Part shown: piece by piece, positions 10,303 to 20,710 of the stretch | How positions within the stretch are numbered: the first letter of the stretch is position 1 | How the letters are laid out: the number at the start of each line of letters is the position of its first letter | Assembly (NCBI RefSeq): GCF_007752935.1 | Contig: NZ_CP036319.1 | Coordinates: 2,790,001 to 2,854,000, forward strand | Source of the DNA: Crateriforma conspicua | GTDB taxonomy: Bacteria > Planctomycetota > Planctomycetia > Pirellulales > Pirellulaceae | Length of the DNA: 64,000 bases | Direction: 5' to 3' | Translations under genes and position numbers: made by a program | Notes under the pieces: generated by a model | Told to the model about the DNA's origin: nothing | What the model saw: the letters and a program-made list of their open reading frames with translations, nothing else | The model's database searches: none

Positions 10303-11280
10303 TCAGCCGACGGCGACGCGGCGGAACGCGATCACTTCGGCGTCGGGATGAAATTCCTTGACCGCGGTTTCGACGGTCTTGCTGTCGTCGAGCGCGAAGA
10401 ACTGGCTAAGCAAGCAGCGTTCTTGGTCCAGCAAGGTGTTGTCGGCGATGAAGCGTTCCAGCTTTCCGGGCACGATCTTGTCCCAGATCTTTTCCGGTTT
10501 GCCTTCGGCTTTCAGTTCGGCTTTGATCGCATCCTCGGTCGCCGCCAAGACTTCGGGGGTCAATTGGCTGCGGCTGGCGTACTGGGGCACGTTCTTCTGC
10601 GGCTTGCCCAGATTTTCTTTTTCGTTCAGCTCGTTCTCGGCGATGATTTGTGCCCGCAGAGCCTCGGTTTCCTTGGCGACGAATTCCGGATCGAATTCGC
10701 TGGGGTGCAAAATCTGCGGCTTCATCGCGGCGATGTGCATGGCAACGCTGCGGAAGAAATCGCTGGCACCGTCTTTGCCGCCGTCCTTGTAAGCGACCAG
10801 GACGCCGATCTTGCTGCCGGCGTGGACGTAGGTGGCGATGTTGTCACCTTCGATCACTTGGCAATCGCTGACTTCGATCTTTTCACCGATCTTGCCCGTT
10901 TCCTGGACCAAACGTTCGGCCACGGTGTTGTCGCCATAGGTCATCGCGCTGACTTCGTCGGCGGTGGACGCGCCATTGGCCAGGGCGGTCTTGGCGATGT
11001 CGGTGGCCAATTCGACGAACGATTCGTTCTTGGCAACGAAGTCGGTTTCGCAGCTAAGTGCCAACACCAACGCCTTGTTGTCGTCGGTCACGATGGCCAC
11101 GACGCCTTCGTTGGCGTCACGGTCGGCACGCTTTTCGGCAACCTTTTGGCCCTTCTTGCGAAGGTATTCCAGTGCGCCATCGATGTCGCCGCCGGATTCT
11201 TCCAACGCCTTCTTGCAGTCCATCATTCCGGCGCCGGTTGTCTTGCGCAGTTCGGCAACCGCCTTAGCAGAAATCGTCAT
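10303..11280 (-). CDS. tsf: Translation elongation factor Ts
   Basis: EF-Ts is the guanine nucleotide exchange factor of EF-Tu. The N-terminal UBA-like module is clear (VAELRKTTGAGMMDCKKALE, then GDIDGALEYLRKKG). The core contact motif CETDFVAKNESF lies at about residues 76-87. At 325 residues it is longer than the 283-residue E. coli protein, with extra sequence in the C-terminal half (KPQKNVPQYASRSQLTPE). ATG at 11280 has AGGAAG about 11 bases upstream. It lies downstream of rpsB but is separated from it by an unusually long 581-base spacer. Confidence 0.97.
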   Translation of the reverse strand: MTISAKAVAELRKTTGAGMMDCKKALEESGGDIDGALEYLRKKGQKVAEKRADRDANEGVVAIVTDDNKALVLALSCETDFVAKNESFVELATDIAKTALANGASTADEVSAMTYGDNTVAERLVQETGKIGEKIEVSDCQVIEGDNIATYVHAGSKIGVLVAYKDGGKDGASDFFRSVAMHIAAMKPQILHPSEFDPEFVAKETEALRAQIIAENELNEKENLGKPQKNVPQYASRSQLTPEVLAATEDAIKAELKAEGKPEKIWDKIVPGKLERFIADNTLLDQERCLLSQFFALDDSKTVETAVKEFHPDAEVIAFRRVAVG

Positions 11281-11861
11281 GACTTAATCTTCCTGTGGTT
11301 GAATTCAGAGATTGGTCGAGTGAGAAAGTTTGAATGGGGATTGAGCCGCGAATCGGGGCACGGGACCACCGGCGGACGGGCACGAGTGTGGCTGATCAGC
11401 CGCGTGTTCTGTGAACGCCGACATTGCGCCGGTCGTCGCGACAGGTGTCTGCACCGGAGCGGCGGCCGTGAAGCACAAATGTCGGGTCAGACGACCGTAA
11501 CGGCTTGCGGTGTGGGCACCCATGGTGCCGATCCGAGGGCATTGTCGGGTCGGTCGCCAAGTCATGACGACACGATTGCCGCGTGATCGATGCCCCGTCG
11601 CGACGCGGAAGAATTTCCGGTCAACGCCGCCAGGTTCGGAGATCCAGTGATCCGGCCATGCGCGGCCCTCGGACGCATGGGCGACCGAGGGGCGTGGGGT
11701 GTCTGGACGGACTCCTTCGGCGTTCACGTCAAAGCGCGGAGCGTCGGTATCGTGGCGGTGATTTAAAAAGGACGTCTCGCCGACCGGCGGGGTTCAGACC
11801 ATCGTTTCGGACGGGGCAAAACCCTGGCCGGCCAGCCGATGGGATCGGCCAAGCCGTTGGC
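11281..11861. other. 581-base spacer between rpsB and tsf
   Basis: No gene is recognised on either strand. The open frames crossing it are antisense to rpsB or tsf. A CCGACATT / AATGTCGG inverted repeat with a long loop spans about 11418-11485. A spacer this long suggests that tsf has its own promoter or a regulatory leader; no clear promoter boxes were found. Confidence 0.4.
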
Positions 11862-12650
11862 TTACGATTCCGGGGTGGCTTCGGGGGCCGGTGCGGCAGC
11901 AGCGGGCTGTGCTTCGGCAGCCGGCTGAGCTTGGCCGGAGGTGGCGGCTTCGGTTTGGGCTTGGCCCTTGCCTTGGTTTACCGCGTCGGCCAGTTGGTGC
12001 AGGATCAACTCGATGCTGCGGATCCCGTCATCGTTGCCGGGGATCGGCAAATCGATTTGCGACGGATCGCTGTCGGTATCGATCAGGGCAACCGTGGTGA
12101 TGCCCAAACGCTTGGCTTCGCGCACCGCGTTGCGTTCCTTGCCGGGGTCGACAATGAACATCGCTTCGGGCAAGCGGTTCATGGTCCGCAAACCATTCAG
12201 GTTGCGGTACATCTTGCGGTACTCGCGAGTCAGCGACGACTGCATCTTTTTGCTGTAGTTATTGATTTCATCGCCGCTACGCAGGGTTTCCAATTCTTCC
12301 AGACGACCCAGTCGGCTGCGGATGGTACGGAAATTGGTCAACGTGCCACCCAACCAACGTTCGCTGACGAAAGGCATGCCGCAACGCAGCGATTCGCTTT
12401 CGATCGCTTCGCCGGCTTGACGTTTGGTTCCCACGAACAGGATCAGACTGCCGCCGGCGGCGACTTGGCTCAGGTATTTCTTGGCCCGCAACAAACCACG
12501 CAGGGTTTCGCGGATATCCAGCACGTGGATCTGGTTCTTGCGGCCGAAGATGTACGGTGCCATCTTCGGGTTCCAAAGGCTGGTGCGGTGACCGAAGTGG
12601 ACACCGGCTTCGATCATGTCTTGGACGAATTTATTGGAAGCAGTCGACAA
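11862..12650 (-). CDS. rpsB: 30S ribosomal protein S2
   Basis: S2 of the small ribosomal subunit. Family signatures are [21 protein letters not shown] at the N-terminus, [40 protein letters not shown] and [20 protein letters not shown]. Length is 262; the last 40 residues are an Ala/Gln/Pro-rich tail not found in the core family. The start codon is TTG at 12650, giving MSTASNKF, with CCGGAG nine bases upstream; no in-frame ATG or GTG fits better. It is the first gene of the rpsB-tsf-pyrH cluster. Confidence 0.97.
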   Translation of the reverse strand: MSTASNKFVQDMIEAGVHFGHRTSLWNPKMAPYIFGRKNQIHVLDIRETLRGLLRAKKYLSQVAAGGSLILFVGTKRQAGEAIESESLRCGMPFVSERWLGGTLTNFRTIRSRLGRLEELETLRSGDEINNYSKKMQSSLTREYRKMYRNLNGLRTMNRLPEAMFIVDPGKERNAVREAKRLGITTVALIDTDSDPSQIDLPIPGNDDGIRSIELILHQLADAVNQGKGQAQTEAATSGQAQPAAEAQPAAAAPAPEATPES

Positions 12651-12910
12651 AGGGATTTCTCCGGGGATTCAGCCTTTCACAGCGGGTTCCAGACCGCGTC
12701 CGCTGGCCGCCAAAATCGGCCGTGCGGGGTCCAGGACGTCGTACGTCCTTCGTCCCGATTGCTGCGAAAAATAGAGGCAAAGTGCAAAAAGACGAGGCGG
12801 AAGCGTAGCCCGACGCTTGCCAAACGGTCAAGGGCGCCGGATCGGCACTCCGCCACGGGGAATCCCGGCGGTTGGCGGCGGACCTTTGGAGCTGGTTTTG
12901 ACCGGGGGGC

Positions 12911-13456
12911 TCAGGCCGCAGGGCTCTGTGTTTTTCGCCGCTCCGCCGACCGGGGGCACTGACGATAGATCAGATAGACCGCGATGATCTGAAGTGCCGC
13001 GATCCCCAACGGTGGGATGCCGCGCAGCCACGCCATCGGCTTGGCGATCCAGCCGGGTTCGGCCTGTTCTTGGTGATCGATCCACTGATCCAAGGTTCGG
13101 TCCTTGGCGGCGACGGCGCCGTATTGCCAAGCCCAGTCCTCCGCACGTTCCCATCCCCGATTGGTCCGCCGCCAACCCACCGGCGGCACGCTGCGCGGGC
13201 TGGATAAATCCGTCGTGTCGCCGGTCTGCGGCGGCATCGCCGGGGCGGAGATTGGCATCGCCGGGGCATCCAATGATGTGCCGGGGACGGATCCGACGGC
13301 TTTTTCGGCCTCCGCTTGGGCCTGCGGTGCCGGCGGAACATTGCTGACTTGCGCCGCAATCGACAGGATGGCCATCAGCCCACAGCAGCGGACGCTGCGC
13401 AGCAATCGGCGTTTCATCCATTGGCGGTCGTCAGCGGTCAAAGTCAGGCGGATCAT
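12911..13456 (-). CDS. Conserved-looking membrane-anchored hypothetical protein
   Basis: A 181-residue product with an N-terminal signal-anchor-like stretch (MKRRLLRSVRCCGLMAILSI from residue 14, possibly the true start). A Pro/Ala-rich linker follows, then a Trp-rich block (VGWRRTNRGWERAEDWAWQY at about residues 93-112). A C-terminal transmembrane segment, GIPPLGIAALQIIAVYLIY, ends in a short basic tail. No family is recognised. A second open frame overlaps it on the same strand (12828-13421). I prefer this one because it has coherent signal and membrane segments. It is read divergently from the HDOD gene. Confidence 0.6.
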   Translation of the reverse strand: MIRLTLTADDRQWMKRRLLRSVRCCGLMAILSIAAQVSNVPPAPQAQAEAEKAVGSVPGTSLDAPAMPISAPAMPPQTGDTTDLSSPRSVPPVGWRRTNRGWERAEDWAWQYGAVAAKDRTLDQWIDHQEQAEPGWIAKPMAWLRGIPPLGIAALQIIAVYLIYRQCPRSAERRKTQSPAA

Positions 13457-13885
13457 GCCAAACGCGATTGCACGCCCCAGGCCGGAACCGCTGCCGCATG
13501 TCTTTGGTGGCGACGGAAGTCTTTTCTGGATAAGCGTTTACGTCATTGGCGTTTTCGGCCTTACCGAATTGGCGACCAGAGTGATGATGCGCGGACACAA
13601 CACCGTGATGTTGCATCGATTCGACAAGGGTGGTCGCATCGCGACAGCAGGCGGGGGGCGGCGGTTCACGCGGCAATGCGGCCGTCGCTGACCCGGTGAC
13701 GCAAAAACCGCTATGACCCGAACCGGCGGGCCATCGATTCGGCAAAGCTGTCGTCGCTAGGACAACGCGTCGCACGGATGTGACCTAGGTTTTCATCGAC
13801 GGTTCGCGCCGCGCCGAAACCGTCGTTGTCAATCGGACGATCAGCCCGTCCTTTCGGGGTACTTCAAGTCACGGACCTTTGCCGA
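13457..13885. other. Divergent intergenic region upstream of the HDOD gene
   Basis: No gene recognised. It separates two divergent genes and should hold both promoters; none is evident by eye. Confidence 0.35.
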
Positions 13886-14782
13886 ATGTCGACCGCCACC
13901 CAGAACACGTCGCTTGAAGAAGTCTTCCGCAGCGATCTGCTGCCCGCGCTGCCCACCAGTGCGATCCGGTTGCTTCAGCTTTCGCAACGCAGCGATGCGG
14001 GGCCGCCCGAGTTTGCTCGGCCGATCGAAGCCGACCCGGGACTGATGGGACAAGTCTTGAAATTCGTCAACTCGTCGTACTTCGGGTTCAGCCGTGAAAT
14101 CACCAGCATCCAACAAGCGTTGACTTTGGTCGGCACCCGAGCGATCACGAACTTCGCGCTCTGGAACGCCGTGTTCAGCGTCATTCCGAACCCGAAATTT
14201 GGTCCGTTCGATCTGAAAGGCTTGTGGCAAGATTCGCTTCGCCGCGCCGTGTTCGCTCGCAAACTGGGCCGCACGTTGAAGCTGGCCAACGCGGAAGAGT
14301 TGTTCGCCGGTGCGTTGTTGCAGGACATGGCGATCCCGCTGTTGTTGAAGGAATTGCCGGCGCAGTACGAAACGCTGGTCGAACGACGCGTCGCCGAAGG
14401 CCGACGGCTGAGTGGCCTGGAGCGTGAGATGTTCGGCTGGGACCACGCCGAGGCCGCGGCGATGTTGGCCAAGCGTTGGAATCTGCCCGAAGATTTTGTC
14501 GATCTGATCGGCCAGCACACCGAACTGGATGAATTGCTCAGTGGTGGCGAATCGCGATTGCCCGCCGCTTGCGTGGCGTTGGCTTCGATGTTGCCGTCGT
14601 GCACCGACGAAGCGTGGACCGAATTCGAGCTATTCCACGCCGGTTTCAATCGCCTGTGCGATTTGGACCTGGACGCACTTGAGGCTCTGTTGACCGAGGT
14701 TGATGAGTCGACCGCGGAGTTCGCGCCCCTGTTGAAGTTGCCGACGCCAAAGATGACCCTGGTCGAATTCGTCTCGGCCTAG
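13886..14782 (+). CDS. HDOD domain-containing protein
   Basis: HDOD is a catalytically inactive relative of the HD phosphohydrolase fold found in bacterial signalling proteins. Visible signatures are LPALPTSAIRLLQLSQ at about residue 20, then IEADPGLMGQVLKFVNSSYF, and GFSREITSIQQALTLVGTRA. Later come FAGALLQDMAIPLLL and FGWDHAEAAAMLAKRWNLP. The usual HD-type metal ligands are not complete, as expected for HDOD. No attached receiver, EAL or GGDEF domain is present, so it is a stand-alone HDOD of 298 residues. I chose ATG 13886 (MSTATQNT) over the ATG 60 bases upstream. Its partner pathway cannot be read from the neighbourhood. Confidence 0.88.
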   Translation: MSTATQNTSLEEVFRSDLLPALPTSAIRLLQLSQRSDAGPPEFARPIEADPGLMGQVLKFVNSSYFGFSREITSIQQALTLVGTRAITNFALWNAVFSVIPNPKFGPFDLKGLWQDSLRRAVFARKLGRTLKLANAEELFAGALLQDMAIPLLLKELPAQYETLVERRVAEGRRLSGLEREMFGWDHAEAAAMLAKRWNLPEDFVDLIGQHTELDELLSGGESRLPAACVALASMLPSCTDEAWTEFELFHAGFNRLCDLDLDALEALLTEVDESTAEFAPLLKLPTPKMTLVEFVSA

Positions 14783-14807
14783 TCTCTATTCTGCACCCCT
14801 CGTTCGG

Positions 14808-15623
14808 TCAGTTCGGCGGCACGGGAGAAGGAAAAGAGGCCTGACCCCTTATTGTTCGGATGTGGATGTCTTTGAAGCGGAGGTGGATGTCTTGGCCGGG
14901 ATGGATTTGTAGGCCGATGTGGCCTTTCACGCCGACGTTCAGGCGTCGGTGATCGGCGTCGTCCAGGATGCCGCGGCCGTCCAAGTCCGCGACTTTGATG
15001 CCGTTGACAAAGGATTGCACCTGAGTCCCCCGGCATACAATGCGGATGTCGTTCCAGTGATCGGAATCGCCCGCGTGTTGCCACGTCCAACCCTCGGGGG
15101 CATGTTCGGGTTTGGCGTTGGCGGGACGTCCAACGTCGGGCCACAGCCAGACTTTTCGACTGCGGGTTTCGTCGTAGATGAATCCGCTGCGCCAGGGACC
15201 GGCCGGGTGAATGTCGATCTGGGGGCCGTCCAGCCAAAACGCGTCATCGTCATAACGGCTGCGGACTTGAACACCACTGTTGCCCTTGCAGTCGGCAAAG
15301 GTCTGGACTTTCAGTTTCAATTCAAAGTCGTCGTATTCTTTGTCGGTCAACAACCAGATGTAGTGATGCCGATCGGGTGACTTGCCCTGCGCCAAGATCA
15401 CGCCGTCTTCGACTCGCCAATAACCACGTTTGTCGTTGTCTTCGGGACGACATCGGACGTGCCATCCGGACAGCGTTTTGCCGTCGAACAGCGATTGCCA
15501 ATCACCGTCGTCCGCCGACGCGGGAGTGTAGATGCCAAGGAATGCGGAATAAAACAGCAGGGCCAGCATGACGCCGGACAAGCCACGCGTGATCGATACC
15601 GATAATGCCACGGGAAATCTCAT
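14808..15623 (-). CDS. Secreted DUF1080 (3-keto-disaccharide hydrolase-like) protein
   Basis: This 271-residue protein has an N-terminal signal peptide ending near ASA (about residue 37), then one DUF1080 domain with a concanavalin-like jelly-roll fold. Diagnostic segments are WQSLFDGKTLSGWH, YWRVEDGVILAQG, YIWLLTDKEYDDFELKLKVQ, NSGVQVRSRYDD, WNDIRIVCRGTQVQSFVNG and GHIGLQIHPGQDIHLRFKDI. DUF1080 proteins are abundant in planctomycetes, and some hydrolyse 3-keto-glycosides. Substrate here is unknown. It is a single gene facing the HDOD gene, with 25 bases between the two stop codons. Confidence 0.92.
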   Translation of the reverse strand: MRFPVALSVSITRGLSGVMLALLFYSAFLGIYTPASADDGDWQSLFDGKTLSGWHVRCRPEDNDKRGYWRVEDGVILAQGKSPDRHHYIWLLTDKEYDDFELKLKVQTFADCKGNSGVQVRSRYDDDAFWLDGPQIDIHPAGPWRSGFIYDETRSRKVWLWPDVGRPANAKPEHAPEGWTWQHAGDSDHWNDIRIVCRGTQVQSFVNGIKVADLDGRGILDDADHRRLNVGVKGHIGLQIHPGQDIHLRFKDIHIRTIRGQASFPSPVPPN

Positions 15624-15767
15624 GCGTCGAACGAAGGAAACACCATTGCGATGAAGCTATTGTGACATCCCGATGGGCTGGACGAAGTGAACCAAGGCCG
15701 GGTGCGTCGATTCGTTCGTCGCCTTATCGATTCGTCCAAACCTTGTCCAAATCGACGCGTCGTTCGA

Positions 15768-16373
15768 TCAGGTCGACGCCTGGGACGCAAACAGCGCCAA
15801 CACGTCGTCGGTCACCGCGTCGATATCACGATCGGCGTCGATGACGACGTTGCGAGGGCTGCTGTGGGGCAGTTGATCCAGGAACGCTTGCCGGACGGTT
15901 TCCAGGTAATCCAGCCCGCGTGATTCCATGCGGTCGGCGGGGCGATCGAGTCGCCGCATCGATGCTTCGGCGGGCATGTCCAACAGGATCGTCACATCGG
16001 GGCACAGCCAATCGTTGGCGGCTTCGCCCAGTTTCCACAGCAAGTCCGGCGGAACATCACCTCCGACACTTTGATAGACAACGGTCGACAACAAAAAACG
16101 GTCGCTGATCACCCAACGTCCTGCGTCCAGAGCGGGGCGGATGATGGTTTCCACCATTTCACAGCGGCTGGCCATGAACAGCATCGCTTCGGTCCGCCGG
16201 TGCATGGTCAGATCACTGTCCAAAAGCAACGATCGCAACTTGGATCCGATGTCCGTGCTGCCGGGATCACGCACGGTCAACACGTCCTGCCCCAGCGATG
16301 TCAGGTGTTCTGCCAAGCGGGCGATCTGGGTGGATTTTCCGACACCGTCGATGCCGTCAAGAGTGATGAACAT
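15768..16373 (-). CDS. tmk: Thymidylate kinase (dTMP kinase)
   Basis: Tmk phosphorylates dTMP to dTDP in DNA precursor synthesis. The P-loop GIDGVGKST is at residues 7-15, the DR motif with RDPGST at about 36-41, ISDRFLLSTVVYQ at about 90-102, and a LID region with RRLDRPADRMESRGLDY. Length 201 is typical. It is 11 bases downstream of the gene at 16385-16978, so the two are probably cotranscribed. Confidence 0.94.
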   Translation of the reverse strand: MFITLDGIDGVGKSTQIARLAEHLTSLGQDVLTVRDPGSTDIGSKLRSLLLDSDLTMHRRTEAMLFMASRCEMVETIIRPALDAGRWVISDRFLLSTVVYQSVGGDVPPDLLWKLGEAANDWLCPDVTILLDMPAEASMRRLDRPADRMESRGLDYLETVRQAFLDQLPHSSPRNVVIDADRDIDAVTDDVLALFASQAST

Positions 16374-16384
16374 AGGCGATGTGA

Positions 16385-16978
16385 TCAGTAACCGGCGTTT
16401 GCACCGGAGAATTGAGTGGAATAGGAATCCGCACCTCCCGTGATCGGGAAATGAGCGTAATCGATGACTTTCCAGTCACCTTTGCCGTCGTCACCGTCAC
16501 CGACCTTGACGAATTTCAACACCAATCGGCGGACGACACGAACGTTTTGCAGCGCGCCGCTGCGTTCACTGACGTCGACTTTGACCGACAGTTCAACCTC
16601 GGCCTCCGGCGGAAAGCTGTTTTTGATCAGATCGACCCGGCGCAATTGATTGACTCGCGCCATGCTGAAACGGTATCGCGACAATTCATCGGCGGCGCGG
16701 CGCCGCAGCGACTCGCTGCGAAGGTAAGAAACGGCGGTGTCGACGTCGTTGTTTTCCACCGCCTCGGCGACTTCGTAAACGATTTGTTCGATCTGTTCAC
16801 GGTCGGTGACCAAGACGTCCGCCAGGTAGCCGGCTGCCGGGACCAGGCAGGCACCGATGATGGCGGCAATCAATACGTCACGGCGCCCAGTCTTCAGCCA
16901 GGCGGCGACGCATGCGGCGACGACGATCCCCAGCATCGCCATCGTCATCAATGGGCGTTCGGCAAGCGTTTGATACAT
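16385..16978 (-). CDS. Hypothetical membrane-anchored protein upstream of tmk
   Basis: A 197-residue product with two N-terminal hydrophobic segments (MTMAMLGIVVAACVAAWL and VLIAAIIGACLVPAAGYLA). A soluble C-terminal part follows, with an acidic helix region (VYEVAEAVENNDVDTAVSYL) and a beta-rich end containing VELSVKVDVSERSG and WKVIDYAHFPI. The C-terminal domain resembles an NTF2- or lipocalin-like cargo-free fold by pattern only; no family is assigned. It forms a likely two-gene operon with tmk. Confidence 0.72.
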   Translation of the reverse strand: MYQTLAERPLMTMAMLGIVVAACVAAWLKTGRRDVLIAAIIGACLVPAAGYLADVLVTDREQIEQIVYEVAEAVENNDVDTAVSYLRSESLRRRAADELSRYRFSMARVNQLRRVDLIKNSFPPEAEVELSVKVDVSERSGALQNVRVVRRLVLKFVKVGDGDDGKGDWKVIDYAHFPITGGADSYSTQFSGANAGY

Positions 16979-17039
16979 CGGCAGTCGACGCGGGAAAAGA
17001 AGAAGCGTTCAGACATTTGTATCGTAACGGACCGCCCAT

Positions 17040-17425
17040 CGTCGGCTTTCGCTCCGCGAAAGTTAGCGTTCGGCGGGCCCTCCCCGGAATCTCGTTCCTC
17101 GATTCCGACCCTCCCGCAAGGCGGGAGGGTGAAGTGCACGTCTTAGCCGAACATGCCAGCGTCGGGTGCAGTGCCGAAACAGCGGTACCCGCGGCTAGCG
17201 CCCTGCGGCTCACAAAGTCGCCTTTCGCTCCGCGAAAGTAGCGTTCAGTCACGTTGCCGAAACAGCGGTACCCGCGGCTAGCGCCCTGCGGCTCACAAAG
17301 TCGCCTTTCGCTCCGCGAAAGTAGCGTTCAGTCACGTTGCCGAAACAGCGGAACCCGCGGCTAGCGCCTTGCGGCTCACAAAGTCGCCTTTCGCTCCGCG
17401 AAAGTTAGCGTTCGGTCACATCGCC
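17040..17425. repeat. Intergenic palindromic repeat cluster A (82-83 bp period)
   Basis: Three good copies of the unit (CGCGGCTAGCGCC, then GCGGCTCACAAAGTCGCC, then CTTTCGCTCCGCGAAAG), with the GTCGCC element at 17217, 17300 and 17382, plus a degenerate copy near 17040. CTTTCGC-TCC-GCGAAAG is a perfect 7-bp stem with a 3-base loop. A second repeat (CCCTCCCCGGAATCTCGTTC, near 17078) recurs at about 59463. The cluster lies between the upstream end of the tmk operon and the 3' end of enolase. Confidence 0.85.
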
Positions 17426-17460
17426 GAAACGGCGGAACCTGCGGCTCGGGGTCTGTGGCC

Positions 17461-19011
<1,551 letters not shown>

Positions 19012-19037
19012 TCACACGCAGTTAGGGAATCCAATCG

Positions 19038-19664
19038 ATGTTTACCGGGATCGTCGAATCGCTGGGCCGCATTGCAAAAATCACCGACCAGCCGCCGGGA
19101 AAACTGTTTTCGATCGACGCCGGTGAATTGGCCAAAGGGGCGGCGATCGGCGATAGCGTCGCGATCAATGGTTGTTGTTTGACCGTTGTCGCCATCGACG
19201 GTGGCGTGTTGGGATTCGAAGCGGGCGAAGAAACCCTGTCCCGAACCAACCTGGGGGCCCAAGAGGTCGGCAGCCGAGTCAACCTGGAACGCGCCCTGGC
19301 GGTCGGCGATCGCTTGGGGGGACACTATGTCACAGGTCACGTGGACGAATTGGGCACCTTGCTGGATCGTCGCGAAGACCCGCCGTGGGCTTTTTTAAGA
19401 TTCGGCGTGTCGAAAAAACTGTCCTCGCAAATCGCCGACAAAGGCAGCATCGCGATCGACGGCGTCAGCCTAACCGTGGTCGACGCGGACCCCGATTCGT
19501 TCACCGTCGCCTTGATCCCACACACCCTGGAAGTCACCACACTGGGATTTCGCAACGTGGGCGACAAAGTGAACTTGGAAAGCGATGTGTTGGCGAAGTA
19601 TGTCCAGCGCAGCCTGATCACCGGTGTCAAAGGCCCCGATGTCCCCGGCGAATCATCCGATTAG
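19038..19664 (+). CDS. ribE: Riboflavin synthase, alpha chain
   Basis: It catalyses dismutation of two 6,7-dimethyl-8-ribityllumazine molecules to riboflavin. The protein opens with MFTGIVESLGRI and has the two expected lumazine-binding repeats. The first includes GDSVAINGCCLTVV and FEAGEETLSRTNLG. The second includes GHYVTGHVDELG, KGSIAIDGVSLTVV and VALIPHTLEVTTLG. Length 208 is normal. ATG 19038 has AGGGAA about ten bases upstream. The rsmA gene follows after 57 bases on the same strand. No FMN riboswitch was recognised upstream. Confidence 0.96.
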   Translation: MFTGIVESLGRIAKITDQPPGKLFSIDAGELAKGAAIGDSVAINGCCLTVVAIDGGVLGFEAGEETLSRTNLGAQEVGSRVNLERALAVGDRLGGHYVTGHVDELGTLLDRREDPPWAFLRFGVSKKLSSQIADKGSIAIDGVSLTVVDADPDSFTVALIPHTLEVTTLGFRNVGDKVNLESDVLAKYVQRSLITGVKGPDVPGESSD

Positions 19665-19721
19665 TCGACGGACCAAAGAAACAGCGTTTGCGAAACCCCT
19701 TCTAAACCCGGAACGAATTTC

Positions 19722-20645
19722 TTGTCCGAACCGTCGCGTCAAACCGCCACCTATCTGTCACGCCGTCTGACCGCGGCCGGCCTGAAACCGCTGAGCCGTT
19801 TCGGCCAGAATTTCTTGATCGATTTGAACTTGGTCGACCTGATCGCCAATTCAGCCGAATTGACCAAGGATGACGTGGCGCTGGAAATCGGCACCGGTGT
19901 GGGATCGCTGACCCAGCGGCTGTCGGACCGTGCCGGTGCGGTGTTGTCGGTGGAGATCGACAATCACTTGTTCGAACTGGCCGGTGAAGAATTGGCGGAT
20001 CGCTCCAACGTCAAACTGATTCACGGCGACGCGCTGAAGAACAAAAACACGCTGCGCGACGAAATCATGTTGAACGTCCGCCAAGCGATGTCACAGCTGG
20101 GCGAAAACGCTAGGTTCATGCTGGTCGCCAATCTGCCCTACAACGTGGCGACGCCGATCATCAGCAATCTGATGTTGGAAACGCCGCCGCCGGACCGAAT
20201 CGTCGTGACGATTCAAAAAGAATTGGCCGATCGCATCATGGCGGTGCCGTCGACCAAGGATTACGGCGCGCTGTCGGTGTGGTTGCAAGCGATCAGTGAT
20301 CCGACGTTGGTTCGTGTGCTGTCGCCCAAGGTGTTCTGGCCGCGTCCCAAAGTCCATTCGGCAATCTTGCGGTTGGATCTGGATCGCCAGCGCTACGAAA
20401 GCTTCGAAGACTTGCGTTACTTTCACGACACCACGCGAGCGTTGTTCTTTCACCGCCGCAAGTTTTTGCGCAGCGTCGTCGTCAGCGCGATGAAAGGCCG
20501 GTTGGAAAAGGCGGACGTCGACGAAGTGTTGGCGGACCTGGGCCATGACGAAACGACACGTGCCGAAGCGATGGCCGTGCCCGAAATCGTGCGGCTGGTC
20601 GAAGCGATCCGCGTTGCCGAAGACGCCAAATCAGAAAACGTTTGA
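19722..20645 (+). CDS. rsmA: 16S rRNA adenine dimethyltransferase RsmA/KsgA
   Basis: RsmA dimethylates two adjacent adenosines in the 3' hairpin of 16S rRNA with S-adenosylmethionine. Motifs are [12 protein letters not shown] near residue 25, the SAM loop [21 protein letters not shown], and catalytic [16 protein letters not shown]. The C-terminal small domain is [12 protein letters not shown]. It has 307 residues, slightly longer than the E. coli enzyme. The start is TTG at 19722 (CCGGAA upstream), and no in-frame ATG fits. It converges with mfd. Confidence 0.94.
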   Translation: MSEPSRQTATYLSRRLTAAGLKPLSRFGQNFLIDLNLVDLIANSAELTKDDVALEIGTGVGSLTQRLSDRAGAVLSVEIDNHLFELAGEELADRSNVKLIHGDALKNKNTLRDEIMLNVRQAMSQLGENARFMLVANLPYNVATPIISNLMLETPPPDRIVVTIQKELADRIMAVPSTKDYGALSVWLQAISDPTLVRVLSPKVFWPRPKVHSAILRLDLDRQRYESFEDLRYFHDTTRALFFHRRKFLRSVVVSAMKGRLEKADVDEVLADLGHDETTRAEAMAVPEIVRLVEAIRVAEDAKSENV

Positions 20646-20710
20646 GCGTCTGGCGTCGAATGAGCGTCTGGCGGCCAATCGCCAAGTTGTCCGGGATATG
20701 GCGTCGGGGC

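Noticed and set aside
12828-13421. 197-codon minus-strand frame overlapping the hypothetical at 12911-13456
   Set aside because: The alternative frame has a signal-anchor, a Trp-rich block and a C-terminal membrane helix, while this one is Arg/Pro-rich chance sequence.
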